Shown here: piece after piece, positions 28,701 to 40,700 of the stretch | Numbering within the stretch: the stretch's first letter is position 1 | Layout: every line of letters starts with the position of its first letter | Source: Chiridota heheva | Taxonomy: Eukaryota; Echinodermata; Holothuroidea; Apodida; Chiridotidae | Reading direction: 5' to 3' | NCBI GenBank assembly: GCA_020152595.1 | Contig: JAIGNY010001249.1 | Coordinates: 771,001 to 835,000, forward strand | DNA length: 64,000 nt | Notes under the pieces: generated by a model | What the model saw: only the letters and a program-made list of their open reading frames with translations | Database searches by the model: none | What the model was told of the DNA's origin: nothing | Program-made: the position numbers and the translations under genes

Positions 28701-31700
28701 TCATGTGGAGGTGCCGGGTGCGGTGAATGTGGAGGTCTTGGTTGTCATGGGTCTCTCACCTTGGCTGAGGGTGCTGATCAGCGTGCTTATCAAGCTGAAG
28801 AACTCTTCCAGCAGAAACTCAACCAATCAAACAGTATATTGGATGAGGTAAATATGTAGCTACTATCTTATACACTCTTTTAAGTTGACAGTTAAATTTT
28901 ATACGACTAATATTAGAACTGTCAGAATTATGAATTGATATCTACTAACAAGCCAATAAGAACTTCTACTTCTGTAATCTAGTTCCTCTGATAAAACTAA
29001 AATTATTGTGGAGGGAATTTAAAAGGTGCTGTTTTTAGAAATCTAAATTTCTCATGTCAGACCAGTTTAATACGTCTTACTTCTTTTTGCTTGATAGTTA
29101 CGAGGTGTACAAAATGAAACGACTGAAGCACTGAAAGCGGCTCAGGCTGCATACGATGCAGCACTGATGGCCAAGGGTGAGGCTGAAGGGGCTCAAACGA
29201 ATCTAACAGGACTCATCAATGACATCATGGAATTCCTTTTGAGAGAGAGAGCCATGGAAGATGACATCAGAGGTCTTGCAGTGATGGCCCTGGAGACCCA
29301 GATCTCACTAACACCAGAAGAAATTCAGGGTTAGTATTTATTATTGTCTGCAGATGTGCCTAATGTTTTTGGTGGCGATGTCATGCATATTAATAAGTAG
29401 CCAGGGCTTATTGTGAAAATCTTGAAATGCTTACATTTTGACAACCACATGTCTGTTTTGTTTCATATTTGGTATAATTATGATCTTAGCTTGTTTGTAC
29501 ATGTTCATTCTATAAAAACGTTCAATTTAATTAATATGCATAGTGTGCGGGGCTTAATATGACTGCTGAAAAGGCATTGTAAACACGGTATCTCAAGAAA
29601 GACGAACTGGATTTGTGTCATGTGTGGTACACATATAGCCCATGGTCTATGGATGTGTCCTATTGTTTTTGGTGATATGGATATTAATGAGTAGGCGGGG
29701 CTCAATGTAACAATTTTGAAATGCTCATATTTTAACAACAGCATGTCTGTTTTGTTTCATATCATCAAACGTTGACGACTTCACAATCTTCTACTCCTCC
29801 CCTAGCTTTCCTCTTGTCGAAAATAGGCTCCACCTCAGCCTTAACCGTCTGCAAGACTGGTGCAACAATAACGGTTTTAAACTCTCCAAAGACAAGACAG
29901 TCTAGTCTGCATGCACTTCTGTCATTTCAACAATCCTCCACTCCAACTCGAACCTCGTGCTCAATGGCAATCGCATTCCTAAAGTTGACCACACCAAGTT
30001 CCTGGGTTTAATCCTAGACCCCAAGCTCCCCTACAAGCAACACATCACCAACCTGAAACAGCTCCCTCAACCTTCTCCGCCTCCTCTCCAACACCACTTG
30101 GGGTGCGAACCCCCCATGCTCTCCTCAAAATCTTCAGGCTCACCATTCGTGCGAAGCTAGACTTCGGCCATATTGTCTACTGTGCTGCTCATAACTCTTA
30201 CCTTAACCACATCAACACCATCCAAAATGAAGCCCACAGGCTTTGTCTGGGTACCTACAGGACCTCCGCCATTACCAGCCTTCACGTTGAAGCCAACGAA
30301 CCCCCCTTTCTGCTAAGGTGTAGAAAGCTTAGCCTCTCCTACGCCTTGAGAACTCTCACCAGAACCCTGTTTACAACCTCATTAGGTACCCAATTTCTCT
30401 ACCCTCTTAGATAGGACTAAAGCTCTATTCCCTTCCTTCAGCTTGCGCATCAAACCAGACCTCCTCCATCTCAGCATCAACCCCGCCACTCTTGGCACCT
30501 TCTCCTGGCCCACTTTTCCTCCCTGGGCCACCCTCCTACCGCCTATCCACCTGGCCTCTCTACTCATCACAAAACCCAAACCCACCATAACCTCTTCATC
30601 AACCTCCACAACAAAATCAAAGACCAACTCACAAACTACACCTCCATGTATACTGACACCATTCACATTGATAACAAATCAAACCCACCATCCACAACCT
30701 CTCCCGTGTCGACAACATTTACATTACCCACCTTGGAATAGGTCACACCCACCTTACTCACTATCACCTTATTGGCTCCCCCACCCTCTGCAACAATTGC
30801 CATTGCACCCTTACTGTCCACCACGTCCTCCTTGATTGCCCCCTGTACAACCTTCCCACAGCTTTCCTCACTCCCCACAACTCAATAGCCGAGCTCTTCC
30901 AGAAAAACCCTCTGGATGAAATTATCTCCTTCCTTCATCATGCTTCCCTCCACAACCATATTTAGTCCTCATCTCCCACCCTCTCTTTTTACTTTTTTTT
31001 TTTCTTTCACCCATGCACTTCCTCTCTCGATCCAAACTTTCTGGCTTTTAGTTCCCGTGTTTCTCTCAATCTTCCCGTTTTCTTTTCTCCTACCTCCAGA
31101 ATGATCTAACCTCTCAGGCACAATTTGATCCTCGCTGTCGCAGTGCCATTAGCTTATAAAACAAACAAACATATTTAGTATATTATGTGATTATTGTTAG
31201 ATTGCATGTGTTCATTTTATAAAAACAACTTCATTCAATTTCATAGCTTAATATGATTTTGCTGAAAAGAACTAGTAAACACAATATCTCAAGAATGTTA
31301 AACTCGATTTATGTCATGTCAAATATTTTATGTTATGCAATGCCATAACAATAAATACAAAATTAATCAGCATGAAAAAAGCATTGGAATCACAAAACCT
31401 TTTGGTTCTGATTATTTTAATACGTAGCGCGGTTCATTCATTTTATGATCCTGAAACGTATTTAAAAGGAAGTTGGTAATGTTTGAACCAATTCAAGCCA
31501 TGATCTGTACATGATCATGAGAAAATAAAAACAAGTGGCAATGATAATGTATCATTTTATATCCAGATTGTGTCACAACTTGAAAGTGTCCTGCATGCAC
31601 ACTAAACACAAGTCAAAGTTGCATTTTGTTTCATGCAAAATTCAGTGATTAATTTTATAAATAGTTTAATTTTCTAAAAGAAAGTTATCACTTAAAATCA

Positions 31701-34700
31701 ATGCATATAAGCTTAACTGTTTGATATCCCTTTCTTGAAGAAAATTTGTATGGGAGTGCCGGTCAGAAATTTTAATTTTAATTTTCAAAATACTTTTTTC
31801 AACTTACACCCTTGTAAGGATACCGTCTTTATGAACAAATTAATAACAATTGCTCGACACAAGAACGCCGCTGTTTCTGGTCTATAAAGACTGTTATTAC
31901 ACTGATGTCGACATGATTTCTCTTCGATTAAAATCCCATCAAAGGCCAGCCACACATTGAAAAGTTTGAAGCACATGGAGCAGCGAGACAGATCAATCAC
32001 TTGATGGAACAAATTACATTGCTCATGTTTGCCAAAACAGTTTCCTACATGTAAGGTATTAATATGATATATGGCAACACAAAAGTGGTTGCCACCCCAT
32101 TAATATGAAGCGTAGAGATTTTTTTAAATTAAAGAAGAAACTTTTTTTAAATGCCGCCCCTACTTTCTGTCGAGATAGGGGCGGCGGCGGAAGGCAAACA
32201 AACACCTTTTTTTTTTAGACCTGATGTTCCAAATTTAGATACATATTGATATGACTGTTAGTTACCAGGCAAATACATGTTTTTAAATGGCTTATGGATG
32301 GCCAATTTATGTGTTATATATTATGTACATTAAGAACTTTTATGAATGGTTAATATCCTAGATTTGGCACAACAAATAACAGACACTGTTGCTGACCTCG
32401 AAAACATCGAGCAGATCCTAAATGAGACTCGCGATGATTTAGCACTGGTGCAGGAGCTCAAGGCCAAGGCAGACAAGGCCAGGTATGTCAACCAATGATA
32501 GCAGCAGCCAACAGAAATTATTTTAAGTTTACTTGTTGCATTGTTTGTGGGAGGGGTGGGGAGGTTGAAATATATGAAGAGCCATGAGAGTATTAAACAA
32601 AGATTTCCATCAAAATCAGTTAAAACTTGGTAATTGCACAACTTTTAGAGAATTATTTGGCATCAAATGTGCAATTTTGTTAGTAATATTATGTATGATA
32701 GGGCAACCTTGATATTTTCTTTTATAACTTTACTTGGTTTTAAATTGTCTATTATGATACTTGACAAGGATCAGCAAATTTTGATCGTTTTTGTGTCTTT
32801 ACCTCCAATCATATTCTAGCAGGAAAGGACTCCCTTTTCAAATTGATTGAAATTTAGGAAAGAAAGAATTTACGGAAAGATTGTGAGCTGTGTCCGCTCA
32901 GTCTTTTAATACAAATTTAGCATACACTGAAAATTCTACTAACTCTGATCAATCGTAATTAGAATATTATTTTTTATATTTAAACAGCTTCTAATTTCAA
33001 AATGGATTTCTATTGTCAAAATGGACTGAAATAAAGCCTTCACATTACCATTATACTTTGTTTTTGGTACTTATAAAATACCAGAAACAAAATTATTCTG
33101 TATTCCAGAATAGCTAACAAAATCATTGCTTTGCTATTTTCTGGTACAGAGTTCAACCCGCGACATATCGCCAACCGAAAATATACCAAAAAGAAGCCTG
33201 GAAGATAATTGTAATCACGTCTTGATTAACCCTTACTCTACCAGGATATTATTGGTGCGCCGTCTTTCCCAGCGCATTTTCCATTTTGACCAATTTATTC
33301 CAGTCCATTTTGACAATAGAAATCCATTTTGAAAATAGAAGCTGTTTTTAATGAATATCCAAAATGTTAAACTTTTTCTATAAGCTATTTAGTGTTAAAC
33401 ATCTACAGACCATGAAAAATGAAGCATGAACAGTTTGTACATAAAAAGCAGTTCACATATTTATGTAGTTTTCCCACGAGTTTGTCTAAGATTGTAGAAG
33501 GGTCAAGGGATGGAAGCAACACAATATTGTGGAAAGTAGAAATTATAATAGTGGTCTTTTCTTTTATTTTCATTTCACAAATTGTATTTGTTTACCAATA
33601 ATTTTGACAGTAATCTACTAACACGCTTAGTTGGTTTTTTAAATTGTTATGTTATATCATTACTAGTTCAATACCAGTCATTTCTGCACAATTGGTTTAG
33701 TTGTTAACTTGGAACTTTCCGTCATAGATTAAAATGATAGAATTTGTTCTTGGCAATTTTCTTCCTGGTTAAATGTCCTCTTGTGTTGACTTGGTCACTA
33801 AGTGTGAGGAACCATTCAATTGTTGGATATTATGTGTGTTTTGTTCATTTCAGGGAGTTTGCAGAGGAGGTGAAGGCATCCTCAGAGGGGGTGGTAGATG
33901 CTCTAAGTCAAGCCAAGGTTGCTCAGGGTGCAGCTGACAGTGCTATCAAAGATGCCAACAGGAACACACACAAAGCTGAGGAGGAAATCACGCAGGTATT
34001 CATCATCCGTTTTCATGGGCTTTTTTTTTTCCTCTCTTGTGGCTACTCAAATTTTACAGCAGTTATATAGCGCAAGGTGTTCATGTATGGTTATACCCAT
34101 AGTGTAGCTACAACTGCAAATAAGCCATGGTTCAAATATGATTCACAGCACTGTCACATCAGAGTATCACTGAATATTCACACCATTCTAGGTGAAGTTG
34201 TGATGATAATGAAACACTATGTAAAGTATTCCACATTTTATATGTTACAAAACCCAGGTAATGGTAATTTGAAGTTCATGGAAGATCCATCAGAAAACAA
34301 CAGGGATGCTTTAATCCAAGCTCAGAAATAGGACACAGTATAGTATTCCATCACATATCCAAACCTCACCTGCCAAATGCCTAGGTTAACCAAACCAGTG
34401 CTGAAATATATATTCCGGCCTAAATGAGGGTCTAAAAGTGGAGGGTGATAGTAAACAATTCTTAACAAACACATCCAAATTGTAAATACATACATTGCAC
34501 ATATTCAGGCTTCATTCTTAAGAGTACAATGCCCTCATATATTTATTTATTTATTCCATAAAGTTCATGTGAATCTGAACTACCCCTGATCCTGACTGAT
34601 TCGATAAATGAAGGATTATTGTGATTATTTGTCAATTGACTATGGTGTTATATCTGTAAACCTTGTCTTTGTAAAATTAATAATGTTCTTCCTTCCCTGT

Positions 34701-37700
34701 AGATCGATTCAGAAGCGGCAGCAGCCGGAGACAAAGCCAACAACCTTCAGGCCAAGATTGATGCCATGAAGCAACAGCTGGCAGGAGTGCAGGGACAGTT
34801 TGTGAACAATGAAGACAACATAGCTGCTGCCGTAGAGGCTGCGGAACAGGCTGCCAACGTAACTAACCAAGTTGATGTGGTAAATCATTGTGCATTATTA
34901 TTTAAGCATCACTTTAATGTATGGTAGGTGTGAAAAAGCCAAACAGATGTACTTTGATATCGTGTTCTGTGTAGCAGTACAGACTCCCCTCCCCCCCCCC
35001 TCCCTCAAGCTCTCCTACAAGCAACACATCACCAACCTGAAACAGAAATGCAACAGCTCCCTCAACATTCTCCGCCTCCTCTCCAACACACCTTGGGGCG
35101 CGAACTGCTATGCTCTCCTCAAAATCTTCAGGCTCACCATTCGTGCCAAGCTTGACTACAGCAATAGTGTCTACTGTGTCGCTCACAACTCATACCTCAA
35201 GCACATCAACACCATCTAAAATGAAGCCCTCAGGCTTTGACTGGATGCCTACAGGACCTCTCCAATCACCAGCCTTCATGTTGAAGCCAACGAACCCCCC
35301 TTTTCTACTTAGGTGTAAAAAGCTTAGCCTCTCCTATGCTTTTAGAGTCCTCACCAACACCCAGAACCCTGCTTACAACTTCATTAGGTACCCCAATTTC
35401 TTCACTCTCTTTGATAGGACTAAAACCCTATCCCCTCCCTTTAGCTTATGCATTGTATCAGACCTCCTTCATCATGGCATCAACCCTGCCTCACTTGGCA
35501 CCATCTGCTGGCCTACTTTTCCTCCTTGGGCCACCCCCTCCCTTCTATCCACATGGGCCTCTCCACTCATCACAAAAGCCAAACCCACCCTAATCTTTTC
35601 ATCAACTTCCACAACCAAATCAAAGACCAACTCTCAAACTACACCTCCATCTATACTGATGGCTTCAAGGAAGGCGACAAGACAGCTGTTGCTGCAGTCA
35701 TCCAAGACATCACCCTCAGTAGCAGACTTCCTGACTATTCGTCCATCTTTTCAGCCGAGGCAAAGGCCATTCTCCTCGCCCTCAACTTTATTGAGTACTC
35801 TCCGCTCAGCCACTTTGTCATCTTCTCCAACACCAAGGCTGTTCTTATTTCTTTACTCAATCTTAAATGGGATAAGTACACATCCCACCTCCTCCTCCGG
35901 AAACCCCTTTGCCCACCCTCTGCAGGAAAACTTTTCGCCATGTTGGCATCCCTGGCAATTACAGGGCTGATGCAGCCTCTAAGCTTGCTCTCAACCTCCC
36001 CCTACCCCGTTTCCCAAAACCCTTTCTGACATCAAACCGCTTATCGCTTCCCTTGTTCGTGACTGCTGGCAAACCTCATGGGACTCCCAAATTGATAACA
36101 AACTCCACGTCATCCAGTCCACCATTCTGATCAAACCCACCATCGACAACCTCTCTCGTGTCGACAACGTTCATATTACTCGTCTTAGAGTAGGTCAGAT
36201 TCACCTCAATCACTCCCACCTCCTTATTGGCTCCCCCATCTCCTCTGCAACAATTGCCATTGCACCCTCACAGTCCATCACGTTCTTCTTGCTTGCCCCC
36301 TGTACAACCTTTCCAGAGCTTCCCTCGCTCCTCACAATTCAATAGCTGAGTTCTTCAACAACAAAAAAACCCGGATGAAATTATCTCCTTCCTTCATCAT
36401 GCTTTCCTCTACAACCCTATTTATTCCTCCTCTTCCATCCCCCTCTCTCCATTTTTTTTTCTTCACCCATGCACCTCCTCTCGATCCCAGCTTTCTGACT
36501 TATAGTTATTGTATTTCTCTCATTCTCCCCCTGTTTTCTATCCTTCCTACCTCTAGAATGATCTAACCTCTTAGGCACAATTTGACCCTCGTTGTCATGG
36601 TGCCGTTAAGCCCTCATCAAACAAACAAACGGAGTTTTAGATTATTGCAACTTTGTTTGAAAATGACTTGTGTAGAAATTCTTCAATAGATGAATTACGT
36701 TATACAAACTACGTAAAAATTATATTTTGTTGAAAGTAAATTCCTCGTGTTTAAGATGTTAAAGTGTTAGTTCAGGGGTTAGGTAAGTCCATCTTATATT
36801 ATAAAGGATTTCAAAAGAAGCGAAATGGTAAAGCGAAATGGTAAAGAAAGCGTTCAAAAATCTTATTCCGATTTGCATTTTTGTTTAATTCAGTAAACAA
36901 TAAACGATCCAATTTTTCTATCATTTATCATCCTGTACATGATCAAAAATAAAAAAACACCAAAAATATGATCACACACCCAAAATTATGCCTACGATTA
37001 CTACAACATAACCATTGTGACACCTTTAATCCTTTATAAAGGACACACTCAAGCAGACACTTAAGAGTTTGGTGTCCCAGGCGCTGGAGCGGAGGCTACC
37101 ACCCCCTGCACCTCGCCCTCCGGCAGCTGCCACTGCTGCGTCATGGCATCCACCTGACCCTGAGGTCTCGGAGGAGCATGCCCTCGACATCTATTCCTCT
37201 GGAGAGGATGTAGATTTTTTGAACGATCTGGACCCTCCGCTGGAGACTCTGGACACCACCAAAGCACGGGACCACCCCCAGAATGGGGAATTCCTCCCGC
37301 CGTCCCGATTCAAGTTGTCCCCAGTGCCGCATCAACGATGCAGACCGCACTAGATAGGACCCCCGTATCCCACCAGATGAGGTCCTCTTCCAGCCACATC
37401 CCCCAGTGGACCCTCTTTTACAAGAGGAGCGGGTTTCCCAGCTCCTTTATTTCCAAGAACGGGAAATTAGGCTGGATATTGTAGATGCACCTCTCTCAGA
37501 GGCTTGCCCACAGTCTCAGCATAGACTGCCAGGCACAGCCTCGACGGATACTAAGCCAACGACTAGACAATTTTCCATTGATGCTTACCTGGTGACCAGG
37601 GTTCAACATTGGGCCAGAATCCTGGACAGGGATTGGTAGACAGCCTACAACAAAGAGGTTGACAAGGCCTTGGGTGTCCAACCAGCTGCCTATCAGGTGC

Positions 37701-40700
37701 TCATAAGCACCCCCTCGATCCCGGAAGGAGTGTGGCAACTCCTTCGCCAGCCGGCTCCATGGCCAGGACCAAGAAATTTCTTAATCCTGCAGTCCAGCGG
37801 AGGGAAGAATCCCTAACAGCTGTTGACCGGGCCATACAGCGGGGCTTTCAATACCAAGCCCTCGCTGTATGGGTGACAGAGGGGTTAGCCTCGGTTCTGC
37901 GTAGGCATCTGCCAGCTAACGTCCTTACAACTACGCACCTTTCTTAACCAGACTCTCGGATTTGCTTGATGCGACAGTCGACCAACTCACCCAAGTCTCC
38001 GCAAAGTTATTTAGGGAGAGGCGCGTGAATGTTCTCCCTCTCCTTGGACTCTCTGACGACACTCAGACGGACCTTCGTCACTTACCAACAGAAGGTCCGG
38101 ACGTATTTTCTGGTCACTTCCGAAATGTCCTGTCGTACCAAGCCGTCTGTCAGGACGATCTTCGAAAGACTAAAAAGCTGTTAGCGAGGACAAAGTTTTT
38201 TTCTTCTCTTCCCGCACGTCGCCATCCTTCGGCCCCCATATGAGGCCGGGGTATGCATACCCAGCAACGGGTCCATTGTCGCCATAACACAGTAATGGGT
38301 CCCTATATAGCTTCTTCATCTCACCAGGAGTCCACTTTGTGGGCCGATGTAGTGAATGTGGCGGAGAGCGGTCAACGCTCCTTCCCCTAGAGAGCAGGTA
38401 CCTCTTCCTCCCGAGGGTGGGGGAAGGGCAAGGGGCAGTCTAGTCGGGGGGTATTTAGGGAATTTTTCATGGGACAGAGTCACCACAGACAAATGGGTGC
38501 TACGAACCATTCGGCAGGGTTACCGTCTAGAGTTCACGACTCCCCCGTCCCAAGGGGGTGTTGTTGAGGACAGAAATCGGAGAACTGCTGGCAAAGAGCG
38601 CCATTACCCCTATTTTAAATCCTCCCAAGAACCTCGTAATGGCCACGTTTTTCCTAGCCCCCATGAAGGGGAACAAGTGGCGCCCAATCATCAATTTGAG
38701 ACCACTCAACAGCTTCATTCATCTGTTGAAGTTCAAGATGGAGACTCTTCACTCCATCCTCCCTCAGTTGACCAGGGGCCTGTGGGTCACCTCCATTGTC
38801 CTCGGGGATGCATATTTCCATGTGCTGATGCTCGAGGAACCTAGGCGTTTCCTGTCATTCCAATTCAAGGGAGTTATGTGCACATTCAGGGCGTTACCCT
38901 TCGGGCTATCGACTGACCCCAGGATCTTCACCCAGATAATGAGAGTTTTAGTGGCCTTCCTGTGAAAGCAAGGCACCAGAATCTTTATGTACCTAGACAA
39001 CTGGCTGATCGTGCAGTAGACGCAGCCACCGTTGCAGAACACACGAACGTAGTCATAAGAGTGGCTCAGGACTTAGGGTGGGTAATCAACCTTACCAAGT
39101 CCAATCTAGTTCCTTCTCAGACTCCCACCTTTTTGGGAGCAGTCCTGGATTTTACACAAGGTCGTATACGACCGACGGAGGAGCGGATCCTAGCCATGAG
39201 GCGGGAGCCAACATCATCCTCTCACAACCGGCATTGCCGGCGAGAGCATGGCTGGTATTCCTAGGATACCTAACCAGCCTAGTAGATGTAGTCCCCATGT
39301 GCAGGTTTTACATGCGGGATCTACAATTTCATCTACTGGATCATTTTGTCCCATCCAGGAGGGAGCTCAGTGTCCTCGTCCCCTGTACACAGGCGGTAGT
39401 CCCCCCACATTTGGTGGTGGTGCGTTCACTCTTACTGTCACAGGGAGCGATTTTTCCATCTGTCAGACCTTTAGTGTCAGTAGTGACCGATGCATCTTTG
39501 ACGGGGTGGGGAGCGCATTTAGCGTGATCCCAAGTTGCGGGATTTTGGACAGACACTTGGTGCTGTCAGCACATTAATCTGTTGAAACTAGAAGCAGTAC
39601 GCCGGGCTCTTGTTTATTTCCTACCACAGGTACGGAACAAGACTGTTCTCATACGCAACGACAACACCACAGTAGTGGCGTTGATCAACAGACAGGTTGG
39701 CACGAGATCCAGGAGACTTTGGATCCTAGCGAAGTCCCTTCTGTCTTGGTGCATGATGAACAAGATCACACTCCAGGTGATCCACCTGCCAGGCAAGGAG
39801 AACACGATCACGGATCTGTTATCTTGCCTCGAAGGAGCCCCCACAGAGTGGGCCTTTCTTTCGCGGGTGGCCAAGGCAATCTGGTTGACCTTCGGTCTCC
39901 TGAACGTAGATCTGTTTACGTCTGTAGAAAACCACAAGCTACCAATTTGTTGCGCTCTCTTACCCGACCTGAGAGTCTGGAGAGTCACGATCAGATAGAC
40001 CCACTCTCTGGGCTATGCCTTCCCACCGTTCACATTGGTACCGAGAGTACTGGGCAAGGTGATGTACGATCAGTGTCACATGTTTCTTCTGGTAGCTCCC
40101 AACTGATTCGGCCAACTGTGGTTCCCTCAGCTGCTCAATCGTATCGCAGGTTTCCCTTATAAGCTTCCAGTCACGGACAACTTAGTCTCAATTTTGGGCT
40201 CCGACAAACTGCACCACAATCCAAGAGCACTACATTTGACTGTGTGGCCTCTATTCGCGAATCCCTTGTGTTGCAGGGTCTTTCGGAGGCAGCTGCCCAA
40301 ATGGCAGCCCAAAGCCAGAGACCTTCCACTTTAGGATTGTATGCTTCCAGACTCAGGATGTTCTGAAACTGGTGCCAGGATAGATCGGTTTCTCCGCATA
40401 CTCTTGGTGACGTAGCGGATTTTTTGTTGGTTTAGTTTAAGCTGAATAAATCCATCAATACAGTCAAGGGGTCCAGGGACAGCCATATCAGCTATCCACT
40501 GGGGCTTTCTAGATGGTTTGACTGTCACCGAAGCGCAGCCTCTGGAAAGATTGATTAAAGGAATGTTCTTGCAAAGACCTTCAGTTCGGAACCTTACTCC
40601 CCCTTGGGATTTGAGGTGGTTCTCGAGACATTAGCACAGGCTCTGTTTGAGCATTTGTCAGAATGTCCACTCAAGAAACTGACGATCAAAACGGTATTTC

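Noticed and set aside
29757..30414. A host reverse transcriptase-like gene
   Set aside because: Frames are broken, the 5' end is truncated, and a target duplication and CAAA tail mark it as a retrotransposon.
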